Positions 12,553 to 23,435 are shown, counted from the stretch's first letter. The stretch is 64,000 bases of DNA from Filosporella fistucella (GCA_030077755.1 JAQJZZ010000014.1:2108001-2172000), one strand, 5' to 3'. The notes: generated from the letters alone by a model not told the origin. Made by a program: numbers and translations.

Positions 12553-13635
12553 CTTGGAGGAATTATGATGATTATCGAGAGTACAGGAATTTCCAACATT
12601 TTTTCTTCCGCTCAACTTTTTAAGATGACATATATTACTTGCCAAGACACCATCGCCGTGTGTTACACCGAGCGGTTCTTTGAGGATGCTGGGGATAGCG
12701 GTACGGAAAAACTTCAGGGGTAAAGGGGAGCCCTGGTCAGGCGGGGTGCGGGGTAAGGGTTGGCCAACAAGGGGCCATGAACTGCGTATTTTTGGGTTGA
12801 GAGTGCTTGTCGTGCTAAGTAAACATTATAGAGATAGTGAAATGTTTTCCTGCAAATATAAAAGGAGTTCCTGATCAATTAAAGTCAATTCGTGCCAATT
12901 TTAGAAATATTCAGACATCTATTCTGATTCCTGCAAATCAATGATATTGCACAAAGATCACGACATCTGTGTCCCACTTGTTTCGACAGGGCAAATAGAA
13001 GTACAATTAAATTATCTACTACACCGTCCACGAGAACGTCATCGCCAAGGGACCTTACGGGCTGTATTCCCATCTAAGCATTTACACCCTTTCGTGGCGC
13101 ATTATCGCCGAGTCGTTGTAGATACGATACGAGAGCTCGTTCGTAGTATAACCTCAATGCGAAGGAAGAGAAGAAGTGAACGTTTTGATACTCATCGACA
13201 TCTTCAGAATGTCCGATTTCTTGCAGTGATGATGTCCTCAAAGAGTACTGCTACCGTAGGTAGGTGGGTTTATTCTGCTTTTTCACACCTATATCTTCAA
13301 AATATCCATGAAGGTGCATTATTATCTGTGGAAGTATTTGCACAATTTCGACCAGTATATTGCACTGCCTTCGGACGAGCCAAGGTGCGCTTGGAAGTAC
13401 CGTTTTCCGTGATGTGGTAAGCTCATTTACAGAGATTTTGTGTGTACATCGTTCTGGTAGTCCTCCAGAAATCTGCCAGTCGTCCACAAACATTCTTATC
13501 AAATTTTGTTTTGAAATTGGACGCCGAGTAAGACATCGAACTCTTCTGCAGTCGGTGTTGAGTATGAGTTTCGGTCTTTCAAAGCGAGCTTTTGAATGAA
13601 TTCCGGTAAGCGACGATTGATGACCATCCCATGTA
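12553..13635. other. Interval upstream of GH43 and downstream of bmt6
   Basis: 1.1 kb without a convincing gene. It should hold the GH43 promoter and the bmt6 3' UTR. A 159-codon plus-strand ORF at 12941-13420 has no domain-like composition. Confidence 0.5.
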
Positions 13636-14907
13636 TCAAAGCTTCTTGAAAAGATGGACCTGGAATTTGATGTTTTCTCGAAGAAGTGGGAACTTGAGCG
13701 TGTCATCTGATACGAATGACCTCAATTCATCCCCAACAAGCCTTTCCCAAGCCGGATTTTGAACCTGCTCTTTTGGGAGAAATTTTTCCATTAGAACCAT
13801 GTCTAAGAGATAGCCAACTGGATACTTCTTCTTCTCATTGCCCTGATCGTCGTTTTCAATGAGAACTTCTGATGACACGTCAGGTGTATCAATGATCAGT
13901 AGTAGAGAGTGTTTCGGTGTTGCAAGCGTTAATTTCAGGAGAAATGCGGTTGTCTTTGCAACGGATGTAACGAGGATGTCATTGAGGGTGAGAAACATCG
14001 TAATGAGAAGTGGATCCGTGCCCATCCCACTTTTGAGCTCATCCTGGCCCATCTCGAGGATGTTGCATTGTAGATTTGATACTTCCAATTCCTCTCTAAT
14101 GATGAAAGGCGAGTTATTTGCCTTAGCACTTGCACTGGCGTATTTGGAGAGTACCGGTGGGGTTTCCAGTCCTGACTTTAAAGAGCTTATCACAGGTGCC
14201 CAGTCTGCTTCGTCTATCAGACGGAGCTTGAGGGTCGTAGCTGAAGATGGAGATCCTAGAGACATAGAATTCATATCTCTCGACAGATTTCCAGACTCAT
14301 CAGGAGAGGATGATTGCCCATCAACTGGTAGGCGACTATGGCGAACGAGGGCCGCAAAAGCCATGACTTCAGCTGCTCCTCCTCCAAAACATACTGCTGT
14401 TGGTGAGGATTTCATGTCTTCCTCCCCAGTAAGCAGTTTCTTGAGGCAGAACTCTTCTCCAAATTCTTCACAAATTTCCACGAGGACGGTGGCATAGCAT
14501 AAAGCCCGGCTTGGACTCCATCGCACGGCATAGGCTTCCAGCCATTCCACATTTCCAAATGCTCTAACAAAGTCTCTTTTAGACAGAGCATCATTTAATT
14601 GCTGTAAGGTTGGTTTTAGAGCGTCGTAATCCTGACAGGCAGGGAATGTGGAACGGAAAACATTGAGGAGAAGTTGTTGAAGATCTGATGAAAGCAGATG
14701 TTGCTGCACTTGAATGACTGAGGCTTTCGAAGTGCTTGGGGCCGATGGACTTGGCTTCTTCGACGCCTTCTTAACAAATCCAGGACCCTTCCAGCTTGGA
14801 CGCTCTTTGATTGATGTTGGAACCACAGGGGCTTTTAGCAGGGACGTAGCGCTAGACGCAACTGGGTGCTTCCGCAGCGATTTTTCCTGGCGAACGTATC
14901 TGCTCAT
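13636..14907 (-). CDS. bmt6: 25S rRNA (uridine-N3)-methyltransferase, Bmt6-like
   Basis: A single exon of 423 aa. The N-terminal 65 residues are basic and Ser/Pro-rich, suited to nucleolar targeting. A helical segment follows (about 70-165, including FGNVEWLEAYAVRWSPSRAL), then a glycine-rich SAM-binding motif I, VCFGGGAAEVMAF, with glycines at 175-177. Later blocks LKLRLIDEADWAPV and SNLQCNILEM fit motifs II-IV of the Rossmann methyltransferase, and the C-terminus ends ENIKFQVHLFKKL. This combination matches the fungal Bmt6 family, which methylates one uridine (U2843 in yeast numbering) of large-subunit rRNA. The product is not related to the neighbouring GH43 gene. Length is within the usual range for filamentous fungi. 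Confidence 0.85.
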   Translation of the reverse strand: MSRYVRQEKSLRKHPVASSATSLLKAPVVPTSIKERPSWKGPGFVKKASKKPSPSAPSTSKASVIQVQQHLLSSDLQQLLLNVFRSTFPACQDYDALKPTLQQLNDALSKRDFVRAFGNVEWLEAYAVRWSPSRALCYATVLVEICEEFGEEFCLKKLLTGEEDMKSSPTAVCFGGGAAEVMAFAALVRHSRLPVDGQSSSPDESGNLSRDMNSMSLGSPSSATTLKLRLIDEADWAPVISSLKSGLETPPVLSKYASASAKANNSPFIIREELEVSNLQCNILEMGQDELKSGMGTDPLLITMFLTLNDILVTSVAKTTAFLLKLTLATPKHSLLLIIDTPDVSSEVLIENDDQGNEKKKYPVGYLLDMVLMEKFLPKEQVQNPAWERLVGDELRSFVSDDTLKFPLLRENIKFQVHLFKKL

Positions 14908-15540
14908 ACTGGCTGCTTAAGGGCGTTTACTGTGCAAAGCTGTCAGCCTTACACTTCGTTGCTCGTTGCTGGGCAGGATTTGGCGAGGTGTTAAATTATG
15001 AAAAATTGACTTCTGTGTGCTAGCACGTGACTGCTAAATAAGTGAAGTCTGCGGTAGCCGGAAATGGACATGAATATCTGAGTTGTTGTGGGAAAAGATA
15101 ATTTGAATTGTGACAGTAGGAGGACTCCCATGCCAATAGATAGCATGAAAATATCCATTCCATATGAGTTGAATCTTCTTGGGAGAATCCCCAGCCCATT
15201 TAGGTACAAGCAATGGTACTTCGATGGAGCATCACGTGCCGATTATATGTTCTAGCTTGATGGCAACACTTGCAAAGTTCAGGCTGGAGAGTGAGATTCC
15301 AAACCTAACAACTTGGGCGATATAATTATCCGAGACAGTTGATCTACTTCCTGTCTTGTCACAAGTGGAAAAGCTTATCATTGCCTTGCATGATGCAAGT
15401 GTTGTGAGTAGGGAATATAGAATCTAAACTGAACCTGAATAACCTCACCTTCACGTTCTCACACCGCCCGCACTAGACATCACTTAGCTCTCCTTGATAC
15501 ATAATACAAGATAAGCAACAGCCTCTCAACTAACTTACTA
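14908..15540. other. bmt6 promoter side and spacer
   Basis: No coding signal. The right end contains a TATA-like ATAATACAAG at about 15510-15519, correctly placed for the Pol III unit described next. Confidence 0.4.
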
Positions 15541-15698
15541 GGCAGTTTGGCCAAGTGGCAGAGGGTCGCTATTTACCTCGTTAAATCCAAAGCTTGGGCG
15601 GATCCTGTAAAAACTTCCGTTGAGTGTGGGCACGGGCAAATAACACTTCCGACAAGAGATGTAGGCATTCGACACCGGGCTGAACTCTTTTTTTTTTT
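15541..15698 (+). ncRNA. Putative RNA polymerase III transcript of about 150 nt, family unknown
   Basis: An A-box matching the consensus, TGGCCAAGTGG, lies at 15548-15558, and a B-box-like CATTCGACACC (8 of 11 consensus bases) at 15666-15676. An 11-T run at 15688-15698 would terminate Pol III, and an AT-rich TATA-like ATAATACAAG sits about 25-30 bp before 15541. The ends can pair: 15544-15552 (AGTTTGGCC) with 15678-15686 (GGCTGAACT), nine pairs of which two are G-U, closing the whole transcript. It is not a tRNA: the A-B distance is too long and no cloverleaf forms. It does not match my memory of U6, 5S, or the RNase P core motifs. It could be a divergent known RNA, a SINE-like element or chance. 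Confidence 0.4.
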
Positions 15699-16786
15699 GG
15701 CTTTTTTTTCTTGGATTTTTTTTGGTTTTGCTTATTGTACTTATCGCTACTTGGTTAATTATTTCGGGAACTCGAACATCGATGTGCGAGCCGCTTTCCA
15801 CAACTTTCTGCGAACATCCCAGTGTTACAACTGCTGAACACAAAATTTTTGAAGGACAGTTCTTGTGGGCTTGACGACCTATGGTCAGTTATTTGGCAGC
15901 GTAAGCATGAGCTGCGACTCGACAAGTTGAGTGTGTGGTAATGGATAGAGTTAGAGAAGCTTCCCCAAAGACCAATCATCAATGCAGAAAAGCTTCGAAT
16001 TAATCCTCACGCCTGGCATGCGACTCCTTCAGATGTGCGGTAAAGCTGCAATATAATTAATTTGGGTAATGTAGTGCCTGTGACAGAGGAGGTGCTCAAT
16101 GTCAACCCGTTCTGTTTATACACAGGGATCCAATGCTTCGCACAACTCGTGACTTGGTTTTGTCTCTGTAATGTAGCAAACTCAAACTCACTTTTCCCCT
16201 AATTTTCATCTCTTGATACTTGAGTGGCCTCAAGGTCGACAACAAAGAAGCTGAATTATTCTTTCCTGAGGGACAAAGATGTGCTCTCTTTTGCTTTGTT
16301 CAGTCATGTTGAGAACCAAATCCGTTTTTGGGAACACCCGACTCGTGAATAAATATCATCCTAAATTTTGCTATTTTCCCAACAAGAAACAATGTCCTTC
16401 ATATCCTGTGTGGAAATATAGAAAAGTAAATATCTCCTCTAATATGTATCTGTTCACACCTGGGAGCCTCCTTCTATTTCTGTGGGAGATTAAAAAGCGA
16501 GAGTAATCTCATCTCCCTCTCATTAACTGAACAGGAGCCACTTTCCAGACTTTCGGCACTTCTGCTTGTTTGGAAATTAAGACACCAAAGTTCAAAATTG
16601 GCTCCCACATCAGTCCAAGAAATGCTAGCTACACCAACACTTCCTATCATCAGAATATACTTCACTCATTGCATCACAGACAAAAAAGAGGTTCCATGTA
16701 GGTTAAAAGTCGCGGTGTCATTCAGTAGCAACTTTCGGACTCTCCAATTTATCAATCGTCTCAGCAGTGTTAAGTACCCCTCCTGA
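15699..16786. other. Spacer between the Pol III-like unit and the decayed gene
   Basis: Further T-rich runs occur at 15703-15725. Nothing else recognisable is seen. Confidence 0.5.
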
Positions 16787-17576
16787 ACTTGCTGCATCGC
16801 TTCCAGAACCGAATCTCATATTCACCCATGCAGTAATAGTGGTCTTGATAACGAAGCCCTTGTCTCCTTCGTGAAAAGATTCGCTCGAACTCAGGTAGTT
16901 CTAACCTTTGAAGACCAGAACGAACTCACCCAGCGGGCCGCTACTTTTCATTCGCTGTTGGCTTGGTACCCAAGCGCAACAGCAGTTGGAAGTAGAAGTA
17001 AAGGCGGACGAGCTTCAGTCCGTATATTGAAGCAGCTAAGGACCTGTTAATTTTCACCTATCCTCTGGTCCGTGAAATTGATGAGCTATTTCATGAGCTT
17101 CTATCATTGACAGAAGAGACAGATGTACTATTCATTATGGGGGATTAAGATGGGCTCTGCCACAAGATACATCTACATGACGTGAGAAAACGTATGAAGG
17201 CCAGAAAATGGTGGTAAGCATCCCAATATCTTTGCTTCTCTAGCCCATTCTACCAGCACAGTGCTAACGATAAAACAGGATAAAATTGGTCAAGACAGAT
17301 CATGGCATATCATACCCAGAGTTCAAGAGAGATGCGATGTGCAGCATTTCTGGGCAACTGGTAGCTCAATGGAGTGCCTTGTCACGCGAAAAAAGAGATC
17401 CTCAATATGCAGAACCAACTCTGAACTGGAAAGACGACAATAATACAGGAAAGCCAGTGTGGATAGGCTGGAGAGCTCATGTAGAGCGCAAAGAGAAAGG
17501 TCTAACCCATGGGACTATCTCGCTAGGAGGATATCATCTTCCTGGAGGTGGTGGATCTTCTAGCTTCAACCTCTAG
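16787..17576 (+). pseudogene. Unrecognised gene, probably decayed; intact 3' part of 105 codons
   Basis: Frame A is open from 16787 to 17047 (87 codons, with FVKRFARTQVVLTFEDQ) and then stops at TAA 17048. A different frame carries on protein-like sequence (AKDLLIFTYPLVREIDELF) to a TAA at 17146. The same frame continues past this stop through HKIHLHDVRKRMKARKWW into a clean intron, 17214-17278 (GTAAGC, GCTAAC branch, ACAG), and ends at 17576 after IGWRAHVERKEKG and GGYHLPGGGG. The 3' part alone could be a gene with start at 17194 (join 17194-17213, 17279-17576). Either this is a pseudogene with one frameshift and one nonsense change, or an upstream intron was missed. I do not recognise the family. 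Confidence 0.4.
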
Positions 17577-17810
17577 ATGTAATATGCCTAGCACACATTG
17601 CAACTGAGAGGTGGTGCCAGATCTGAAAATTCTAAGTAGAATAGAAAATATTATAATTCAGAGATTTCAACACACTCGTCACATTCCCGGTATTCACATA
17701 CCGCACAAAACAACATTCTCATATTTTCTATAGTGCACATGGTGACCATCTCCATCAAGTTTGATTCTGCATTCAGAAGGCTGGAGTATTCTTCCGAGAA
17801 GGTTTACACA

Positions 17811-18989
17811 TTACAAGTGTTTCGCGAAAAAGTCTGCCAGCTGATTGTAGCTAAGAGTTGTTAACGCTTATCATTCTTCTTCGAATGAAACAGGAAGCTT
17901 ACCCCCTCTCAAACTCTTTGGCATTCTCGGGATCGCTCAAATTAGCCCTTGCCCCCACTGTATTATCCTTAGCAATTTTGTCTCAAGCCCTTGATAAAAA
18001 GTGACTCACTCCATCCGTGATGCATATTCATGTAGCTCTCAACAACGCCACTTTTACCCTGACCAACGAGCACTTCCTTACACTTCCGCACCTCTTCCTC
18101 ATCTTCCCCCTTTGAGGCAAGAATAATGTGAGGTATAATGATTTTCTTCGCATCTTCGACATCAAGCTTTCTGCCCAACAGTCAGAGCAGATCATGAGGG
18201 TATAGAGTTTGAACATACCCAGGGTGGACTTGACCAGAAGCCACAAACGGTGAACCGGAACCTGAAGCAAGTGCGGTAACCTTGGAGTCAAGTCAGCCTG
18301 GATTGCTCGAATGAGAATCTAGATATAAGGGAAGCTCACTTTTCCTCCCCAGCATAGTCCAAAGCATCCCCACTTCTCAATTCCCTTCCCGACACCATCT
18401 GCGTTGTCGCGTTTGGCATTTTCCACAAATTCATTCAATTTTCCTGTGTACTCAGGGAATTTGAAAGCCTTCGCGAGAAACTCATTTTTGGCTTTTTCAG
18501 CTTCTTCACTTTTGTCTGCAAACCACTAGACATCCCCATTTAGCTTTAATCATTTCTTGCGTCCTGCATATCCAGATTTCGACAGTTTTACCAGCACTGG
18601 TGTAAAAGGAGATTTCGAAAATGGCTCACCTCTCCCTTGGCTCCACCACCAATTTTCTCAAACCAATCTGGGACAAATACTCGAGCATTCAGAGCTTTGG
18701 AAAGCCCATCTGCTCCTTGTATAGTCTGTGGGGCAATGCCGAAGATGTCGTAAATGTCAATGATTGCATTTGTGGCATTGGGAGGGCCTGTGATGTCTGT
18801 ATCATGTTCTCGTTAGTGTGGCCTTCAAGAGTGAGGATTCAGTCAATCCTAGAACCAAAGAACCTAACTCTTCGAAAGATATCCATGAAACTCACAGGTT
18901 CTGATAGTCCCCACTTTACCCCACGTTCCGGCTTCCACATACCCCTCCGCCAAGACAGGTGGAATTGTTCTGCAGGCTTCACAAGTCAT
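17811..18989 (-). CDS. Dienelactone hydrolase family protein
   Basis: Seven exons: 18989-18896, 18796-18630, 18525-18340, 18280-18219, 18170-18010, 17957-17903 and 17850-17811, with consistent phases, encode 254 aa. The order of motifs is that of fungal DLH proteins: MTCEACRTIPP and TYITGPPNATNAIIDIYD at the N-terminus, QGADGL, VFVPDWF, the nucleophile elbow GCFGLCWGGK with Cys145, ILASKGEDEEE supplying the likely acid, and HHGW with the catalytic His at about 221, then RGYNQLADFFAKHL. These alpha/beta hydrolases open dienelactone rings in aromatic catabolism or act on other small esters in the cytosol; the true substrate is unknown. No signal peptide is seen. All three catalytic elements are present. 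Confidence 0.92.
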
Positions 18990-19623
18990 CTTTGAGATAT
19001 TTCGGTGTCGAACGTAAGTCTACAGATCAATATTGAAAGATTGGATATCTCCCGGAACACTTTCAGCTTTATACTCAAGTATTAAGTGTTTCAAGTCGTG
19101 ACGGACCTCATAACTTTTCGGACCGCTATCGCTCGGAGATAGATTGCAAAGTCCGGCAAAAGACTATCACGCAAAGCAAAATGCAAATTACGTAGAAGGT
19201 CCCATAGTTTTGCGAGGTCTCATGAATCGTGTTTCATTGAGGAAAGAAGTGGAATCGATCCATTTTATCCCCTGGTATCTCTACATCTATGCTCGCTGCT
19301 AAATAAATTAGCTCTTGTAACCGCTTAGCCATTGAGAAATAGTGGAGAAGAGTGATCTTATATTTTTCTGGAATTCTCTGCTGAATGCTGTTATTGAATT
19401 CAAGTCGACGCTACACCCTCTTCTCATGATTTGTGAGAGATGTTTTCGCCTCTTGGGACAATCGAATAGGCTGAGTTGGTATGGGACCGTCTTAAAGCAT
19501 TACCTACTGTACCTTGCTCGAGACTACACTAACTAACCGAGGCGCTGTCCTCGAAAGTGCAAAACCCCTGGACTTACTCACAACGTCGAGCAAGCAGCTT
19601 TCAACTTTCTTAACTTAGGCAGC
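18990..19623. other. Spacer upstream of the dienelactone hydrolase
   Basis: Probable promoter of the minus-strand hydrolase. No other feature can be supported. Confidence 0.4.
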
Positions 19624-19965
19624 ATGAGTAAAGTCACTATTTATGGATCTTCTCTGGCCTCAATCAGCTCCTCAAATTCAGTCTCTGCCGATCTACACGA
19701 TCAAAACCAAGGGACCTACCCTCATCAATATGGATCCGTGTCCACATCGTACAGTCCAAGCAGTCTCATCACTCAAGAAGTCAATCGTCCAAATATATCA
19801 GTAGGAGTAAATGAAGATGAAGTTTATCATCACATTTGGTCAACTTTGGGGCGACCTCTCATGCAACCCCCTCGAAGATCCACGGAAGTTGTTACTGCTC
19901 AGGGAATGCTTCAAGTATTACTTCGGTTGGAGGGCACAATGATCAGTACCGTACGAGACCTATGA
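19624..19965 (+). CDS. Small Ser-rich hypothetical protein, 113 aa
   Basis: A single uninterrupted frame begins MSKVTIYGSSLASISSSNS and ends GTMISTVRDL. The first 60 residues are rich in Ser, Tyr and Gln (disordered character). The last 50 (NEDEVYHHIWSTLGRPL, TAQGMLQVLLRLEG) look like an amphipathic helical segment. There is no signal peptide or transmembrane stretch and I recognise no family. It lies between the hydrolase promoter and the 2EXR gene. The protein-like composition favours a real gene, but expression is unproven. Confidence 0.4.
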   Translation: MSKVTIYGSSLASISSSNSVSADLHDQNQGTYPHQYGSVSTSYSPSSLITQEVNRPNISVGVNEDEVYHHIWSTLGRPLMQPPRRSTEVVTAQGMLQVLLRLEGTMISTVRDL

Positions 19966-20378
19966 CAATACGACTAGATCCAGCAATGTAAACATCACTT
20001 CCTCACACGTAATAATGTTCCTCTGTCTTCTGGATGTCGGCAGTCCCAACCTTGGTGTGGTGAGGCTTTGTCAGTCATGTGATTTCACATATCTTTAGAA
20101 TCTATAACTAACATATATTTATTAAGAGGCTTGTCCGCAGCTCGAAGATTCTAGTAATGATTAAACTGCAGTATCGGATGGCATAGCCCATTCAGTCTCA
20201 AATGCTCCTTCCGCCTAACTACAGAGATATCCAGATCACGTGAGTCCACCTGGACACTCGACCAGGGTGCATGAAAGCTGAACATCTCCAGCCTTCTTTG
20301 AGAGGAAACTCGTCCAAACCCAACACGACAATCTTGCACAATAGGGAAACGCAGCATCCCCGCATATCCTACAGAACA
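19966..20378. other. Spacer and 5' flank of the 2EXR gene
   Basis: No gene is seen. The frame of the 2EXR gene is open back to an ATG at 20271, but the sequence before 20379 has no family character. Confidence 0.4.
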
Positions 20379-21761
20379 ATGTCTCTAGAGACCTTTGAGC
20401 TATTCTCAAAACTTCCCATCGAAATCCGTTCAGAGATATGGTGTGCTGCTCTACCCCAAGCCCGCCTCGTACAGGTTCGAGAACGGTGCACAGAAAAATA
20501 CAACGTGGAAGAGTATAACCACGATCTCTACACCCCCAAGTACGTGGAAGACTTGGAGGAAGAGGATAATCCGGACGAAGAGGATTATTCAGAATGGTGG
20601 GATGAAACCGCGTATTGCTTGGCTCGCTTTTCTGTACCAGTATTGTGCAAGATAGACCCGTCACTACAGCATTTTCGACATGTATGGGAGGATCTTTCTC
20701 AAGATATTCATAGGGGTTTCCAGAAACAACTAGAGGATTATGGGTTTTCATCCAGCAAATCTCCTCCTGTTCTTCCATTTCATCTACTCACAGATGGTGA
20801 GCACCAAACGAACGTCTTTGACGCTACGCGCCGCGGGACTTTCTGGAGTAGCTGTCCCATCCCAGCCCTTCTCCGTACCTGCAGAGAATCCAGACAGGCG
20901 ATGAAGCGCTGTGGCTATGAATTGGCATTTGGTACAAGATCTTCAGGACCCAGAGTTTGGTTCAACTTCCGCCATGATGCCCTATACCTAAAGCAGAATT
21001 CTGAAGACGAGTGGTTATCGACTTCGAGAACGCTAGATGGCGGGCTTTGGAATATAGGTCAGTTTCTGCCAAATGACTTGAAGCGAGTTCAGAGATTAGC
21101 TCTCGAGTTCTCCAGTGGAAGCATGCACTATGGCCTCTTACATCCAATCCGACTTTTCGGACACCTCAAACAGCTCCTCTTGGCAGTAAATCAGGTCACC
21201 GACACTCGCAGAGAGTACGGGCGAGAGAAAAGCCCGACTTTCGACGCCGACCATGGATATACACCTCATGTCAAGACACCAATGGGAGTATTGGGCTGTA
21301 ATAAGAGCATCGTGACAGAGTATACCCCTTATGTCGAAACAGAAAATGATTTACTGGGCTACATGGGGTGCGAGGCGGAAGGAATTAGCGAAATATATGA
21401 CGACAATTCGTTGTTATGGCCACCGTCTAGCTTGTCATGCTATGATGATCTTATCCGACGTCTCGGAGACTGGGGAGCGGCAAGTTTTGCTACGGGCACG
21501 AACCCGTTTGAAACCTTAGCCAAGAAACAGCAAGACCAACAGTCTAAGATTATGCAAGACGAATTTCGGAAGAGTGGGAATGGCTGGCTCATACCGAATG
21601 TCAAATTCGTCCATGTCGTCTCCAAGGCGGTAGCGAAGGCTGAAATGGCGGAAAGGGATCTCGCCGACATGATGGCGAGAGCGCACGGATTAGCCATGGC
21701 TATATCACCTGAAGCAGCGCACATTTCAGACGAGCTTGAGATCATGTATCGTGACAGATAG
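20379..21761 (+). CDS. 2EXR-domain fungal protein
   Basis: A single exon of 460 aa. The N-terminus FELFSKLPIEIRSEIWCAAL followed by PQARLVQVRE is the 2EXR domain, a fungal domain of unknown function that is often expanded in plant-associated ascomycetes. A very acidic insert (DLEEEDNPDEEDYSEWWDE) follows at about 65-85, then the family's PALLRTCRESRQ block and RVWFNFRHDALYL. The C-terminal half is less conserved and ends in a helical region (VHVVSKAVAKAEMAERDL). The start at 20379 is chosen because it places the domain at the usual distance from Met; an in-frame ATG at 20271 would add 36 residues. It is likely an intracellular soluble protein. Function is unknown. Confidence 0.8.
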   Translation: MSLETFELFSKLPIEIRSEIWCAALPQARLVQVRERCTEKYNVEEYNHDLYTPKYVEDLEEEDNPDEEDYSEWWDETAYCLARFSVPVLCKIDPSLQHFRHVWEDLSQDIHRGFQKQLEDYGFSSSKSPPVLPFHLLTDGEHQTNVFDATRRGTFWSSCPIPALLRTCRESRQAMKRCGYELAFGTRSSGPRVWFNFRHDALYLKQNSEDEWLSTSRTLDGGLWNIGQFLPNDLKRVQRLALEFSSGSMHYGLLHPIRLFGHLKQLLLAVNQVTDTRREYGREKSPTFDADHGYTPHVKTPMGVLGCNKSIVTEYTPYVETENDLLGYMGCEAEGISEIYDDNSLLWPPSSLSCYDDLIRRLGDWGAASFATGTNPFETLAKKQQDQQSKIMQDEFRKSGNGWLIPNVKFVHVVSKAVAKAEMAERDLADMMARAHGLAMAISPEAAHISDELEIMYRDR

Positions 21762-22143
21762 GAAGAGAGGTGAGTGATTTCTGTTGGTGATCCAAAGGCT
21801 ATACTGACACCTACCGTTGGAGGCAAACACTCTCTAGGTACTGGTAATGGGTCACGATTTCACGGCCACCGTAATAAGAACAATTTTTTTCTGTTATTCG
21901 GGTGTTTGAGGTGTGGTGTACTTGCTCGATTCGGAGGTGTCCTGAGGCGAAGCTCACTTGAGATATGTATACTTGCACGAAGAGGGGCTGAAAACGGAGG
22001 AACGGAGAGTACACTTTACGACCCTTACGAGGGATTTCGAAGGAATTGCACCCTGATCAGAACATCTCTAACCTGACTTAGTTCTTTCTCTTACATAATG
22101 TCAACAGCCAAAATTGCGCCTTGAGCATGATCGTGGCATAATT

Positions 22144-23435
22144 TTAGAGAAAGGAATCGAAATCAACACCGCCTGTCCAACCGCAATCAGTGGTATCTTG
22201 TATTGTCAGCAATGACCAATATAAGAGGAGAGTGACCTGCCTAGATAATATTGTTTTGCTACCGCAGTCGTCCATCCACCCATGAACGTCGTCACAGTAT
22301 CTACACCAGGAGTATAATCCGATTGTACTGCCCAAAGTGGCAACTGAGAGCCGATATCTGTGCTCCTTAACGCAAACATGGATGTCCATTGATTCCTGTC
22401 ACAGTCAGACCTCTCCATCCTTCATTTCGTTGCGTACAGCAGACTCACCCGTTAGCATAAATTCCCCAATTCCTGCCCGTTTTCTCTAACTCTGCAACCC
22501 ATTGTTTGGCAAGCGCTTCATTTTCTGTAGAACCTAAATTCCAAGCTTCACAATCTCCCCCTGGTGTTGGCTCCAAATCAAACCAATAGTTTCCAATGAC
22601 CATGTTGTTACTGTCAACTGTAGCCAGAAATTCACTGATCTGAGTAGCTGGGCTCTTACACGGTACACCATTTGCTTGGTTTCCTGTGCATGGGAATAGA
22701 TAGGCATCGATTCTAGGAATACCAGCTGCCTTTGCAGCATTGTAATTGCTTACAAAATTCGTTTTGACGAGTCCTCCCTACTCTAATTAGTATACCATAT
22801 TCTACTGGAAAAGGTTCACAATCCATACCTTTGAGCATCCTTGAAAATACCCCTGTATAACAACTACCTTGAATTTCTTCGCAGCACAAGCCCAAAAGTC
22901 CGCAGGCGGCGTATCCGAGATATCTATCCCCGGCAAGCCAGTTCCAGGAGGTTGTCCGGTACTTCCAACACAGCACTGTACATCAGCTGGTCCGGGACAA
23001 TGGCCAGCTATGTATGTCCCGCCATAACAGGGACTACCATTCCATTGACACGTCCCACTGCCAGATGGAGTAGAACATGAAGCGACACAACATTGGACAT
23101 TCGAGGGGCCAGGACAATGGCCAGAAGAATACGTGCCACCCGTACAGGCAGTGGTTGTTTTGTCGCAAAAGCCTGGGCCGGAGGAGGTCGAGCAAGTGCG
23201 GACACAGCACTGGATGTCGTTTGGACCGGCGCAGAGACCTGTTATATTTGTGCCTGGACAGAGAGAGGTGGATTCGCAGACACCGATACCTGTCTTTTGG
23301 GATTTAGAAAGGTTGTGGGTGTGGGAACGGGCAGTTTACCTTTGCGTGGCATACATCTGCTCGAGGTAGGAGGATCGAGGAGATGGCTGCGGTTAGACCG
23401 AGGGTTGCTACATAGATTGAATTCGAGAGATACAT
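22144..23435 (-). CDS. Secreted GH25 lysozyme-like muramidase with three Cys-rich N-terminal repeats
   Basis: Five exons: 23435-23340, 23293-22829, 22777-22449, 22395-22241 and 22196-22144, 365 aa. Signal peptide: MYLSNSIYVATLGLTAAIS. Three Cys-rich repeats follow (about 33-140), each of the form GxC..(S/T)xxC..G..xGxCxGPxDVQCC; the spacing is regular and suggests small disulfide-bonded modules that bind substrate. The catalytic domain begins PGIDISDTPPADFWAC with Asp156 and has the FDLEPTP motif with Asp254 and Glu256. It closes with MGGWTTAVAKQY and DTTDCGWTGGVDFD, as in animal and fungal GH25 enzymes that cut peptidoglycan between MurNAc and GlcNAc. The last intron (22240-22197) must use a GC donor (G|GCAGGT) to keep the frame. 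Likely role: attack on bacterial walls outside the cell. Confidence 0.88.

Noticed and set aside
12941..13420. 159-codon plus-strand ORF upstream of the GH43 gene
   Set aside because: Composition is not protein-like and no splice or start context supports it.
13859..14497. 212-codon plus-strand ORF
   Set aside because: Antisense shadow of the bmt6 exon.
15541..15612. tRNA gene starting at GGCAGTT with a perfect A-box
   Set aside because: No D-stem, anticodon arm or 3' acceptor strand can be formed within tRNA length; kept only as an unassigned Pol III candidate.
20236..20778. 180-codon minus-strand ORF
   Set aside because: Antisense to the 2EXR gene.
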